Of a stretch of DNA of 64,000 nucleotides, positions 1 through 8,469 are shown one piece after another (position 1 is the stretch's first letter; every line of letters begins with the position of its first letter). Source of the stretch: Enterococcus innesii (GTDB taxonomy: Bacteria; Bacillota; Bacilli; Lactobacillales; Enterococcaceae); NCBI GenBank assembly GCA_018982785.1, contig JAHHEN010000002.1, positions 129,001-193,000 of the forward strand, written 5' to 3'. A model generated the notes under the pieces. The model was not told the DNA's origin. It made no database searches and saw only the letters and a list, made by a program, of their open reading frames with translations. A program made the translations under genes and the position numbers.

Positions 1-19
1 GAGGAAAGATGGGAATAGC

Positions 20-1054
20 ATGGCATTAATCGAATTGTCGCATGTAAAAAAGTCATTCGGCAAAAAGCAAACGGCTGTCCACGCCGTCAATGATGTTTCA
101 CTGCAAGTGGAAAAAGGCGATATCTATGGAATCGTTGGCTACTCTGGTGCTGGGAAAAGTACATTAGTTCGTTTGTTGAACGGCTTAGAATTGCCGACAG
201 CAGGAGATGTAGTCATTAACGGTCAAAATATTTTGGCATTGAAAAACAAAGAATTGAGAAACTTCCGTAAAAAAATCGGCATGATTTTTCAGCACTTTAA
301 TCTATTATGGTCTCGAACGGTGGCGGAGAACATCGAATTGCCATTGGAGTTGGCTGGCGTTGAAAAAGCAAAACGCCGGCAACGAGCGCAAGAGCTGATC
401 AAGTTAGTTGGGTTGGAAGGACGGGAAACTGCCTATCCGGCACAATTGTCTGGCGGACAAAAGCAAAGAGTCGGGATTGCTCGTGCATTAGCGAATGAAC
501 CAGAAATTTTGCTGTGTGATGAAGCAACGAGTGCGTTAGATCCACAAACAACAGAAGAAGTGTTGGATCTCTTGCTTTCCATCAATAAAAAATTGCATTT
601 GACGATCGTGCTGATTACCCATGAAATGAACGTCATTCGCAAAATCTGCAACAAAGTCGCGGTGATGGAGCATGGGCAGATCGTTGAAGAAGGATCAGTA
701 CAATCGGTTTTCCGTAACCCACAGCAAGAAGTGACCAAACGTTTTGTTCAGCAAGATTTGGAACCAGAAGAAGATGTCGAAGAACTACGGCAAGCCTTCT
801 TACGAGAAAATCCGCAAGGGCATTTAGTGACCTTGACATTCACGCAAGATAACGCCAATGAACCAGTCATTTCACAAGCAATTCGCCGCTTCCAGATCGA
901 TGTCAATGTCGTTTATGGAAAGATCCAACAAACCAATGAAGGATCCTTTGGCGGCTTGACGGTCTTATTGACAGGTGAAGCAAATGAGATCGAAAAAGCG
1001 ATCACCTTTTTCAAAGAGCAGCAAGTAGGCGTGGAGGTGATTGAACGTGGATAA
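20..1054 (+). CDS. metN: Methionine ABC transporter ATP-binding protein MetN
   Basis: Cytoplasmic ATPase of the MetNIQ importer for D/L-methionine. In the 344-residue product the Walker A loop GYSGAGKST lies near residues 40-48, the ABC signature LSGGQKQR near 142 and Walker B ILLCDEATSALD near 161. The last ~80 residues form the NIL domain, which in this family binds methionine and causes trans-inhibition. The length is normal. The ATG follows a good ribosome binding site (gaggaaag). The stop overlaps the metI start, so the two are translationally coupled. Any methionine-responsive leader would lie upstream of the window and cannot be seen. Confidence 0.96.
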   Translation: MALIELSHVKKSFGKKQTAVHAVNDVSLQVEKGDIYGIVGYSGAGKSTLVRLLNGLELPTAGDVVINGQNILALKNKELRNFRKKIGMIFQHFNLLWSRTVAENIELPLELAGVEKAKRRQRAQELIKLVGLEGRETAYPAQLSGGQKQRVGIARALANEPEILLCDEATSALDPQTTEEVLDLLLSINKKLHLTIVLITHEMNVIRKICNKVAVMEHGQIVEEGSVQSVFRNPQQEVTKRFVQQDLEPEEDVEELRQAFLRENPQGHLVTLTFTQDNANEPVISQAIRRFQIDVNVVYGKIQQTNEGSFGGLTVLLTGEANEIEKAITFFKEQQVGVEVIERG

Positions 1055-1733
1055 GTCATTTGTAGAAACCTATTTTAATTTTGAAAAAGTCGATTGGGCC
1101 AACATGCAGCAAGCAACCCTAGACACCTTGTTTATGACTTTCTTCTCCATGGTTTTAGTGGTTGTGATCGGTTTGCTTCTAGGATTGGCGCTTTATTCAC
1201 TAGGGCGTAAACAAACGGCGGGAGCCAACATTTTCTACAATGTGGTTTCCATCATCAGTAACGCCTTTCGCTCAACACCATTCATGATTTTAATGGTTTT
1301 GATCATTCCCTTTACAACGTTATTAGTCGGTTCGTTCCTAGGGGCAAAAGCAGCGATCCCAGCATTAGTATTATCGGCAGCACCGTTTTATGCTCGGATG
1401 GTGGAAATTGCTTTTCGTGAAGTCAATCCCGGTGTGATTGAAGCAGCAGAAGCGATGGGCGCTAGTTACTGGGAGATCATTTATAAGATCGTGATCCCAG
1501 AAAGTGTTCCGGCATTGATTTCAGGACTGACAGTCACAACGATCTCAATGATTGGTTATACCGCCATGGCAGGCGCGATCGGTGCCGGTGGGCTAGGCGC
1601 TTTGGCTTGGCAAGAAGGATTTCAACGTGGAAATTACACTGTTACCCTTGTCGCAACAGTGATTATTTTAATTATCGTTTTCATTATCCAAGGGGTCGGC
1701 GATTTCCTTGCGAAGGCCACCGACAAACGGTAA
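1047..1733 (+). CDS. metI: Methionine ABC transporter permease MetI
   Basis: Membrane permease of the methionine importer, about 228 residues with five hydrophobic segments. The cytoplasmic coupling loop EAAEAMGAS, which contacts MetN, lies in the middle of the second half. A TTG at 1041 is also in frame, but the GGAGGTG at 1033-1039 is best spaced for GTG at 1047, so I chose that start. It overlaps the metN stop by 8 nt. The family is the MetI-type BPD_transp_1 permeases. Confidence 0.95.
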   Translation: MDKSFVETYFNFEKVDWANMQQATLDTLFMTFFSMVLVVVIGLLLGLALYSLGRKQTAGANIFYNVVSIISNAFRSTPFMILMVLIIPFTTLLVGSFLGAKAAIPALVLSAAPFYARMVEIAFREVNPGVIEAAEAMGASYWEIIYKIVIPESVPALISGLTVTTISMIGYTAMAGAIGAGGLGALAWQEGFQRGNYTVTLVATVIILIIVFIIQGVGDFLAKATDKR

Positions 1734-1777
1734 ATGAAACGAAGAACAAAAAGTGGAAAATATGGGAGGAAATGGAT

Positions 1778-2632
1778 ATGAAAAAGATTTTTGGTATTGC
1801 AACAACGTTATTATTAACTGCCGCTTTAGCTGCTTGCGGAACGGGCTCAAATTCAGGAAGCTCTGACTCATCTGCGGCTGAGGGAGAATCAACAAAATTA
1901 GTGATCGGTGCATCAGTTACCCCTCATGCGGAAATTTTAGAACAAGCCAAACCTTTACTAGCAGAAGAAGGCATTGACCTTGAAATCAAAACCTTCGATG
2001 ATTATGTGTTGCCAAACAAAGCATTGGAAAATGGTGATATCGATGCCAATTACTTCCAACACATTCCTTATCTAAACAAACAAATCGCAGACAATGGCTA
2101 TGACTTTGTCAATGCCGGTGCGATCCATATCGAGCCAATGGGTCTTTACTCAAAACGAATCTCTGATATTTCGGAACTAGAAGATGGTGCAACGGTTCTT
2201 ACCTCCACTTCTGAGTCTGACTGGGGTCGTATCCTAACGATTTTACAAGATGCTGACTTGATCACCTTAAAAGACGGCGTTGATACAGAAACGGCAACCT
2301 TTGATGATATTGCTGAAAATCCGAAAAACTTAGAATTTAAACATGACGTCGATCCATCTCTTTTGGCGACTGCTTATCAAAACGACGAAGCAGACCTAAT
2401 TGCCATCAATGCGAACTTCGCCTTCGGAATCGATTTGAATCCAGCGGATGATTCTGTTTTGTTAGAAGCGGATAATTCTCCTTATGTCAACGTGATCGCT
2501 GTCCGCAGTGGTGATGAAGATAGCGACAAAATCAAGAAATTGATCGAAGTGTTGCATTCAGACGAAATCAAAGACTTTGTTGAAAAACAATGGCAAGGTT
2601 CAGTGAAAATCGTTGATGCTGACGCACAATAA
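1778..2632 (+). CDS. metQ: Methionine-binding lipoprotein MetQ (NlpA family)
   Basis: Extracellular substrate-binding lipoprotein of MetNIQ, about 284 residues. The N-terminus is a lipoprotein signal (MKK, hydrophobic core, LAAC lipobox) followed by a Gly/Ser-rich linker. The NlpA fold follows; the segment DANYFQHIPYL is typical of the methionine-binding family. The frame opens much further upstream, but GGGAGGA at 1764-1770 fits ATG 1778 (7 nt) better than ATG 1772. It is the last gene of the metNIQ operon, with a terminator 25 nt downstream. Confidence 0.95.
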   Translation: MKKIFGIATTLLLTAALAACGTGSNSGSSDSSAAEGESTKLVIGASVTPHAEILEQAKPLLAEEGIDLEIKTFDDYVLPNKALENGDIDANYFQHIPYLNKQIADNGYDFVNAGAIHIEPMGLYSKRISDISELEDGATVLTSTSESDWGRILTILQDADLITLKDGVDTETATFDDIAENPKNLEFKHDVDPSLLATAYQNDEADLIAINANFAFGIDLNPADDSVLLEADNSPYVNVIAVRSGDEDSDKIKKLIEVLHSDEIKDFVEKQWQGSVKIVDADAQ

Positions 2633-2655
2633 TTTACTGACAGTAAAATGATTTT

Positions 2656-2694
2656 AAAAAGAGCGTACCGCTATTCAAGCGGGCGCTCTTTTTG
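2656..2694. terminator. Intrinsic terminator after metQ, shared with the convergent gene
   Basis: A GC-rich hairpin (GAGCG...CGCTC and CCGC...GCGG paired around CTATTCAA) is flanked by an A run before and a T run after, so it can work in both directions. Its right arm overlaps the last codons of the convergent Mga-like gene. Confidence 0.85.
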
Positions 2695-3723
2695 TTGGGG
2701 AAAGGCAATGATCGGTTGGAAAAAAGAGAGCTCTTGCCAAATGCATTCATAAAGCAAGGGAAGCTCAGGGTGCTTCTTTAAAAGTTTTTCGTAATGGGGA
2801 AGCTGTGTCAATAAAGCCTGGACCAAACGTCGGGAACGTTCAGATAAGCGAGGGTTTAGTGGCGGATAGACAAATAAATTGCCTTCCAACAATGCCCCCA
2901 GCAGATGGGTTTGAAAAATTTTCGGCAAAAGAACCTCTAACGGCTGTTGGAGCGGATGCTCCAACAAAATCGGCGTGATGATTCGTCGCAAAAGGAAGGC
3001 TTCTTCTGTTGGCACATAGAAAGGTTCCAGTGTTAGCAGCTGTTTCCATAAAAATAAGTAGCTGCGTTCACCAACTAAATAAAAACGTGGCACAAAACAT
3101 GTTGGATAAATTTGCTGAGTAAACGGGGCGGGGGTGCTAGGATAAAAAGCCTTTGCTCGTAACTGATGGATCTTCTTCAGTTCTTGAAACGCTTGTTTTG
3201 GGGAAAGCGTTGGGTTTGCTAAGAGGGTAAGGCGAAAAAGCAAATAGCGCAGTTGTCGTTCATTGCCAGTAATCAAAGGATAGCTGCGGCGATCGATAGC
3301 TAGTTGATAAGGTGCTAAAAAGCTGGAAAAGGCTGAAAAGCGCCGATGCAAACTGGATGGGCTAAGATAATAGCGTTTGTAGAGATCTGCAAAGGAAATA
3401 GTCGGCATTTTTAACAAGAGCAAGAGAAGCTGATAATTCACGCTTTTGTTGAACAGTGCAGCAATCATTTCTGTATGGGACAGGGAGTGGCCGGTTGAAG
3501 GCTGCTGCAAACAATGGTTTGCGCGAATATGTCCTTGTTCTACATCATAGTGGAAGGAAAGATCCTCGTTTAAATAGCTTGATAACAGTCGACGGATCGT
3601 TTTGACAGAGAGATTTTGGGCGGCAGCAGCTTTACTCAAGGGAAGGGGATTTTCGGTTAAGAGTGTTGTGGACAGTCGCAGCATTTGCATAATATCTTTT
3701 TCAAGAATATTTTTCAACATCAT
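2671..3723 (-). CDS. Mga-like helix-turn-helix transcriptional regulator
   Basis: Predicted DNA-binding regulator of about 350 residues. Residues ~15-70 look like a winged HTH (SKAAAAQNLSVKTIRRLLSS) and ~85-140 like the second HTH of the Mga helix-turn-helix family (FADLYKRYYLSPSSLHRR). The remainder is a helical region without recognisable catalytic residues. Mga/AtxA proteins are usually nearer 480-500 residues with PTS-regulation-like and EIIB-like C-termini, so this is a shorter member. The start is one of two tandem ATGs behind AGAGGTG. It is convergent with metQ and alone in its transcription unit. The target is unknown. Confidence 0.7.
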   Translation of the reverse strand: MMLKNILEKDIMQMLRLSTTLLTENPLPLSKAAAAQNLSVKTIRRLLSSYLNEDLSFHYDVEQGHIRANHCLQQPSTGHSLSHTEMIAALFNKSVNYQLLLLLLKMPTISFADLYKRYYLSPSSLHRRFSAFSSFLAPYQLAIDRRSYPLITGNERQLRYLLFRLTLLANPTLSPKQAFQELKKIHQLRAKAFYPSTPAPFTQQIYPTCFVPRFYLVGERSYLFLWKQLLTLEPFYVPTEEAFLLRRIITPILLEHPLQQPLEVLLPKIFQTHLLGALLEGNLFVYPPLNPRLSERSRRLVQALLTQLPHYEKLLKKHPELPLLYECIWQELSFFQPIIAFPQQKERPLE

Positions 3724-3887
3724 GCACCTCTTTCAGCTGAATTTTACAACTGTCCTTATTATAAGGGAAATTCATTCGTTATTTTAACGCACAAAAAATA
3801 GTCAATAAAACGTAATAAAAAACGAGGTTTTTGTCGAGCATTTATTTGAAATTGCTGCTAGATAAAATTAAATGAGAGGAGGGATGC

Positions 3888-3927
3888 AAAAAAAAACCAC
3901 CTTCTAAAACAAAAAGGGTGGTTTTTT
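3888..3927. terminator. Bidirectional intrinsic terminator
   Basis: A run of A, then ACCACC(C)TT, a loop, AAGGGTGGT and a T run form a symmetrical terminator hairpin. It lies downstream of the minus-strand DUF960 gene and behind the promoter region of the Mga-like gene. The rest of 3724-3965 holds that regulator's AT-rich promoter region and nothing else I recognise. Confidence 0.75.
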
Positions 3928-3965
3928 ATATAGGTATCGTTATAAAAAATCAATATGAATGGACG

Positions 3966-4283
3966 TTAACGGGTCTCACTAGGCAATAAAATCGTTTGCC
4001 GTTGCCCATCGTCATATACATAGACTTTTTGGGGATACAGGTCGGAATACCGGTACGGTAGATCAACACCAAGTTCGATTTGACTTTGGGCTTGAGAAAA
4101 AAGCAGGGTGACACGACCATGATTGTTTTGGACTTCAAAGGTGAGCAGATTTGTCAACGGAATAAACCCTTTTAAATCAAGATCAATGATTAACCATATA
4201 CTATCGATCAGTTCGCTAGGTAGTGTTTGAACAATACCGCCAGAAGCGTAACGACTGCGGTGATCATCAAATGTTTCAAACAT
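3966..4283 (-). CDS. DUF960 family protein
   Basis: Small acidic protein of about 105 residues. The start MFETFDDHRSRYASGG and the later segment VYDDGQRQTILLPSE are characteristic of the DUF960 family found in staphylococci and enterococci; its function is unknown. The frame extends upstream to a TTG, but GGAGGGG sits 6-7 nt before ATG 4283, which I take as the start. Single-gene unit between two terminators. Confidence 0.75.
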   Translation of the reverse strand: MFETFDDHRSRYASGGIVQTLPSELIDSIWLIIDLDLKGFIPLTNLLTFEVQNNHGRVTLLFSQAQSQIELGVDLPYRYSDLYPQKVYVYDDGQRQTILLPSETR

Positions 4284-4502
4284 AATAAACCCCTCCTTCA
4301 AGTAGGCTTGCCATTAACATCAAATTTGTCTATTTATCATAATGAAGAACCGTCAAAAATGCAACTACTTCTGCTTTTCTTTTTGGTCAGCGACGCATTT
4401 TAAATATTCTCTTAAAAATTTGTTGGGATGGTTGGACAAAGTTTTCCAATGACGCCTTTCAGCGGAAAATAGCCAGTTGCAGCGCACTAGCCCTTCGTAA
4501 GA

Positions 4503-4542
4503 ATGAAAAAGACTCTTAAAGGGAAAGCCCTTCAAGAGTCTT
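4503..4542 (-). terminator. Intrinsic terminator of rplY
   Basis: On the minus strand AAGACTCTT, GAAGGG, a short loop, CCCTTT and AAGAGTCTT make a long hairpin followed by TTTTTC. It ends the rplY transcript. Between it and the DUF960 gene (4284-4502) I see nothing convincing. Confidence 0.9.
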
Positions 4543-4600
4543 ACATTTCTTAGAACTGTCTGTTGATTGAAGACGCGATTATAAGAATGTCGGTCTATGA

Positions 4601-5215
4601 TTATTCTTCGTCTTCACCGATAACTGCTGGCTCAGCAGCTTCGCCGGCTTCTTCATCTTCAGAGATTTCTTGTGGTTCAGTAACCGCAACGATTTGTTCT
4701 TCTGGATCGGTCACGATCGTGTACTCGTCGTTCTTAGGCAGATCAGCCACTGTTAATGAATCACCGATCTCTAATGACGTTACATCGATCTCAACACGTT
4801 CCGGCAATTTGTCTGGTGTTGCTGATACAACGACTGTATACAAGTTTTGTGCTAGAACACCACCAGCTTTGACACCAGCAGATTCGCCAATCAAGGTTAC
4901 TTCTGCTTCTACTTCGGTTTCTTCATTCATATCGACAGATAGGAATTCAACGTGGGTTAAATTGCGTGTGAAGGTATCTGATTGATACTCTTTGATCAGT
5001 GTATTGACTTTTTTACCTTCTAAACTGATCGTAATAACGGTATTCAATCCATTTTCACGCAAGATCTTTTCTAATTCTGCTGCATTGACAGCAATCGGTG
5101 TGCTTTCTACTTTGTACCCATTGACAATTGCAGGTACTTTTCCTTCGTGACGCAACTTGTTCCGTAAAGAACGTGGGCGAACTTCTCTTTTCGTAACTTC
5201 TAATGATACTGACAT
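4601..5215 (-). CDS. rplY: 50S ribosomal protein L25 / general stress protein Ctc
   Basis: Binds 5S rRNA in the large subunit. The 204-residue product has the two-domain Ctc form: an N-terminal L25 domain (~1-90; REVRPRSLRNKLRHEGKVPA, then AAELEKILRENG) and a TL5-like beta C-terminal domain (~95-180), followed by a Glu/Asp-rich tail. The ATG follows TAGGAGGAATTGAGTT on the minus strand. A small palindrome (CTCGTTAATAACGAG, 5239-5253) lies in its leader and could be a regulatory hairpin; that is inference only. Confidence 0.93.
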   Translation of the reverse strand: MSVSLEVTKREVRPRSLRNKLRHEGKVPAIVNGYKVESTPIAVNAAELEKILRENGLNTVITISLEGKKVNTLIKEYQSDTFTRNLTHVEFLSVDMNEETEVEAEVTLIGESAGVKAGGVLAQNLYTVVVSATPDKLPERVEIDVTSLEIGDSLTVADLPKNDEYTIVTDPEEQIVAVTEPQEISEDEEAGEAAEPAVIGEDEE

Positions 5216-5238
5216 AACTCAATTCCTCCTAAAATTTT

Positions 5239-5253
5239 CTCGTTAATAACGAG
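5239..5253. promoter_or_regulatory. Palindrome in the rplY leader
   Basis: CTCGTTAATAACGAG, about 24 nt upstream of the rplY start codon. In the minus-strand transcript it would give a small hairpin followed by AAAATTTT. It could be an operator or a weak attenuator. No experimental family match is known to me. Confidence 0.3.
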
Positions 5254-5316
5254 ATTTTTTAAGCAAATTTTGTTAACTCTGCACATTAAGTGGTACGTGA
5301 GTGAAAACACGCAAAA

Positions 5317-5340
5317 GGGCAGTTGTGTACACAACTGCCC
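5317..5340. repeat. Perfect 24-nt palindrome between rplY and the RsuA-like gene
   Basis: Two 12-nt arms (GGGCAGTTGTGT / ACACAACTGCCC) with no spacer lie in the divergent intergenic region. The + strand has no T run after it; the minus strand has only TTTT. It is therefore a poor terminator and could be an operator for a dimeric protein. Confidence 0.6.
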
Positions 5341-5515
5341 CAGAAAGTTTTGGTTCAACTTTTCTCCACCAGGTCATAACGCTGTGTATGAGAAACTATA
5401 TTTACTTTACTCTTTAACCTTACGCAAAAAGACAAAGAAAGTCAAATCATATGAAATCCCAGCAGTTTCCTTTCGCTAGATCCTGAGCTATAATAGCCAC
5501 TATGGAGAAGAACTT

Positions 5516-6232
5516 ATGCGTTTAGATAAAGTGATCGAGCAACAATTGAATACTTCTCGGAAAGAGATGAAGCGGTTGTTCCAGCAAGGAAAGGTCCTTG
5601 TGGATCAAAGGATTGAGCGAAGACCCGAGCGCAATGTCGACAGTGCCTTGCATCAAGTCATGGTTGCGGGGCGGCAGCTGGAAACACAGGAACGCTATTA
5701 TATCGTCAATAAGCCCAATGGTGTCGTTACAGCCAATCTGGATCAACAGCACCAGACAGTGATCGATTTGATTGCACCAAAGGATCAACATCCGGATCTT
5801 TATGCCGTGGGGCGGCTGGATCGGGACACGGAAGGATTGGTATTGGTAACAACGAATGGTCAGTTAGGCTATGACTTGCTGCATCCATCCAAAAAAGTGA
5901 CCAAGCGGTATGAAGTGGTGGTCAATGACTTGGTGACCCCTGAGGATGTGGCGGCATTTGCCGCAGGGATCACCTTTCATGGCGGTGTCACCTGCAAACC
6001 AGCTGACTTAACGATCATCGATGCCCGAGCGGATCATTCCTTTGTTTCGTTAGAAATTGCTGAAGGCAAGTTCCATCAAGTGAAAAAGATGTTTTTAGCC
6101 CGAAGGAAAAAAGTCATTCAGCTGAAACGAACAGCGATGGGTTCGCTGGTTCTACCAGATGATTTAGCAGTGGGCAGTTATCGCTCGCTGACGCAAGAAG
6201 AATTAAAAGGACTGGCGGCGCATTTCCGCTGA
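5516..6232 (+). CDS. 16S rRNA pseudouridine synthase, RsuA/RluB family
   Basis: Predicted to isomerise a uridine in rRNA (RsuA acts at U516 of 16S rRNA). The 238-residue protein has an N-terminal S4 RNA-binding domain (~1-60) and a catalytic domain with the family motif GRLDRDTEGL near residues 99-108; the Asp of GRLD is the expected catalytic nucleophile. The start is ATG behind TATGGAGAAG. A -10 box TATAAT lies at 5489-5494 with only a weak -35. The HAD gene follows after 14 nt, suggesting an operon. Confidence 0.9.
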   Translation: MRLDKVIEQQLNTSRKEMKRLFQQGKVLVDQRIERRPERNVDSALHQVMVAGRQLETQERYYIVNKPNGVVTANLDQQHQTVIDLIAPKDQHPDLYAVGRLDRDTEGLVLVTTNGQLGYDLLHPSKKVTKRYEVVVNDLVTPEDVAAFAAGITFHGGVTCKPADLTIIDARADHSFVSLEIAEGKFHQVKKMFLARRKKVIQLKRTAMGSLVLPDDLAVGSYRSLTQEELKGLAAHFR

Positions 6233-6246
6233 GAAAGAGGGAGAAA

Positions 6247-6929
6247 ATGAAGTACAAAACATTATTATTTGATGTCGATGACACGATCCTCGACTTTCAA
6301 GATACCGAAGATCAAGCCTTAAAAGCACTGTTTGAAGCTCATGGCTTGAAAATGACTTCAGAGCGCAAACAAAGCTATCAAACCATCAATCATGATTTGT
6401 GGCAGCAGTTTGAGCAAGGAAAAATTACGAGAGACCAAGTCATCAATGAGCGTTTCGGTTTGTTTTTTGAAACGCAAGGCATTCAGGTCGATAGCCCAGC
6501 AGTTGAATTGGCCTATCGGGAATTTCTAAATGAAGGACATAAACTGTTAGACAACAGTGATGAGGTCTTAGCGGAGTTAGCGCAACATTTTGACCTATAC
6601 GTGGTGACGAACGGGGTTTCTGAAACCCAATATCGCCGCTTGGAAGATGCCAAATTAAAGCCCTATTTCCGTGATATCTTTGTTTCAGAAGATACGGGTT
6701 ATCAAAAACCAATGAAAGAATATTTTGACTACGTGTTTGCTCGCATACCAAACGTAAAAAAACAAGAAACAGTTATCATTGGCGATTCACTGACTTCAGA
6801 TATCTTAGGCGGACAATTGGCAGGGATCGACACGATTTGGTTCAATCCAAAGAAAAAAACAGTGGTGAGATTCAGCCTACTTATGAGATCGAACGTTTGC
6901 AGCAATTACTTCCTTTATTACAGCACTGA
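6247..6929 (+). CDS. HAD-superfamily phosphatase, YjjG/YfnB type (C-terminal frameshift as read)
   Basis: Predicted soluble nucleotide or phosphosugar phosphatase. Motif I is DVDDT near residues 9-13. The cap region carries the YjjG-type helices, and the C-terminal GDS motif (IIGDSLTSDILGG) is intact. As read, the frame runs on past an A7 run (6853-6859) into an unlikely tail ending at 6984. With one extra A the protein instead continues NSGEIQPTYEIERLQQLLPL and stops at 6929, a normal YjjG ending. I annotate the repaired end. The same one-base pattern recurs in other genes here, so a sequencing error is likely. Confidence 0.85.
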
Positions 6930-7012
6930 TTCTACAGAAACAGTAGTAATTTGCCGAATTTTCGCTATAATAGAACCAGTGTGAATTTTTTAAGATGAAA
7001 GAGGTTAATTGA

Positions 7013-7636
7013 ATGACGAATGGCAAGCCCATTATTATTGGTGTGACAGGTGGATCAGGTAGTGGAAAAACAAGCGTGAGTCGGGCGATCTTTAATCATT
7101 TCCCCAACCATTCTATTATGATGCTTGAACAAGACTCCTACTATAAAGACCAAAGTGATCTGAGCTTTGAAGAACGGTTGAACACCAACTATGACCATCC
7201 TTTTGCATTTGATACTGATTTGTTGATCGATCACTTGCAGCAGCTGCTTGCATATCAAACGATCGAAAAACCTGTCTATGATTATGTCGCTCATACTCGC
7301 AGCGAAGCAACGATCATTCAAGAACCCAAAGAAGTCATTATCTTGGAAGGGATCTTGATTTTAGAAGATGAGCGATTACGTAATTTAATGGATATTAAAC
7401 TTTATGTTGATACAGACGATGATATTCGGATTATTCGCCGAATCAAACGTGATATGGAAGAACGTGGCCGGACGTTGGATTCTGTGATCGAACAATACTT
7501 GACGGTCGTAAAACCAATGTATCATCAATTCATCGAACCGACAAAACGGTATGCTGATGTCATCGTACCAGAAGGCGGCGAAAACCACGTAGCCATCGAT
7601 TTGATTACGACCAAAGTAGCGACCTTCTTATCCTAA
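7013..7636 (+). CDS. udk: Uridine kinase
   Basis: Phosphorylates uridine and cytidine to UMP and CMP in pyrimidine salvage. The 207-residue length is standard. The P-loop [12 protein letters not shown] is at residues 10-21, followed by the Udk-specific [11 protein letters not shown], the NYDHPFAFD segment and the lid region [15 protein letters not shown] follows AAGAGGTTAATTGA. A TATAAT at 6966-6971 is the probable -10, in the end of the HAD gene's mis-framed tail. A terminator follows. Confidence 0.95.
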   Translation: MTNGKPIIIGVTGGSGSGKTSVSRAIFNHFPNHSIMMLEQDSYYKDQSDLSFEERLNTNYDHPFAFDTDLLIDHLQQLLAYQTIEKPVYDYVAHTRSEATIIQEPKEVIILEGILILEDERLRNLMDIKLYVDTDDDIRIIRRIKRDMEERGRTLDSVIEQYLTVVKPMYHQFIEPTKRYADVIVPEGGENHVAIDLITTKVATFLS

Positions 7637-7692
7637 GTTTTTTTAACCGTCGATGGGAATGTTTCTATTGAAAAGTAACCATTGATTCATGA

Positions 7693-7746
7693 AAAACTGC
7701 TGATAGGCACTCTTTCTTGAGAAATGCGTATCAGCAGTTTTAATTT
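7693..7746 (+). terminator. Intrinsic terminator after udk
   Basis: AAAACTGCTGATA and TATCAGCAGTTTT pair over 13 bp around an internal loop, followed by TAATTTT. Confidence 0.75.
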
Positions 7747-7788
7747 TATAAAAAAACAGTAGTATTCCGACTAATTTTATGGTAAAGT

Positions 7789-7979
7789 AATCCTCATGCG
7801 ACGAGTCGAGAAGGTCTAGCATTAGCTGACCAGATTGATAGCAGAGGCACACCGCGTAAGCAACCTACCGGATTTGTAGGGTGTCGGAATATTCCTTTTG
7901 TGGAGATAGGGTATTCTACTAGCAATAGTACTGTGAGTGAAGAAAGCTGTGAACATTTTTGTTCACAGCTTTTTTTGTT
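7789..7979 (+). ncRNA. Probable small structured RNA, family unassigned
   Basis: This stretch has no plausible coding frame and ends in a very strong terminator. Internal hairpins are visible: GGTC-AGC-ATTA-GCT-GACC (7813-7831), CCTAC/GTAGG around CGGATTT (7864-7880), and a closing pair CTCATG with TGTGAG (7793-7798 with 7931-7936). A -10-like TAAAGT lies at 7783-7788. The next + strand gene is over 2.5 kb away, so it is not a leader. Size (~170-190 nt) and end-pairing would suit a 6S-like RNA, but I cannot confirm that from memory of the family. Confidence 0.5.
7943..7979 (+). terminator. Strong intrinsic terminator of the small RNA
   Basis: AAAGCTGTGAACA, a TTTTT-containing loop and TGTTCACAGCTTT pair over 13 bp, followed by a T run. 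It also sits just past the stop of the minus-strand GNAT gene. Confidence 0.9.
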
Positions 7980-7982
7980 TAT

Positions 7983-8456
7983 TTAAGTGAGGGAACAGCG
8001 ATAAATGGTGGAAGATTCTCCCCAAGGATGGTAACCAGTGCCAATCGGTTCAAAAGCAAACTTCTCATAAAAAGTAGAAAGATCCGTACATAGATACAGA
8101 GAATCAAAACCAGCTCCAGCAGCACGTTGCTTGGCTGTTTCGATCAAAAGGCGGGCACCGCCTTGGCCACGCCACAAAGGGTCCACATACAAGGCGCAAA
8201 GCCAAGGGGTCAAATCCATCCGACTGATGAAGTCGTTGGGGATCAAGCCGCCGCAGCCGATGATTTGATAACGTCCGTCTGCTGCGATTTCTTCGTTGAC
8301 CAGCAGCAGCCATTGCGGCAAAGGATTTGCTGAAAAACTATGGGTCAGGCTATCCTCATAAACCATGAGGGAGTTGGGGCTAGCCCACTGATTTTGGAAG
8401 TAACGAATGGCTTCTGCTAAGTATTCAGGTTGTTCTTTAAGGGTGATGACCTGCAT
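7983..8456 (-). CDS. GNAT family N-acetyltransferase
   Basis: Predicted acetyl-CoA-dependent acetyltransferase of 157 residues. Motif A, the acetyl-CoA binding loop, is seen as LCALYVDPLWRGQGGARLLIE near residues 84-105. The later AGFDSLYLCTDLSTFYEKFAF is the usual beta5-alpha4 region. The substrate cannot be told. Start ATG behind AAAGGAGAAAAACAA. It lies 13 nt downstream of ciaH and is probably co-transcribed with the two-component system. Confidence 0.85.
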   Translation of the reverse strand: MQVITLKEQPEYLAEAIRYFQNQWASPNSLMVYEDSLTHSFSANPLPQWLLLVNEEIAADGRYQIIGCGGLIPNDFISRMDLTPWLCALYVDPLWRGQGGARLLIETAKQRAAGAGFDSLYLCTDLSTFYEKFAFEPIGTGYHPWGESSTIYRCSLT

Positions 8457-8469
8457 TTGTTTTTCTCCT

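Noticed and set aside
4365-4487. Possible 40-residue minus-strand ORF after the rplY terminator
   Set aside because: The frame is open and the translation looks plausible, but there is no convincing ribosome binding site and the GTG start is weak.
7643-7852. 69-residue minus-strand ORF
   Set aside because: Overlaps the udk terminator and the small RNA; no ribosome binding site.
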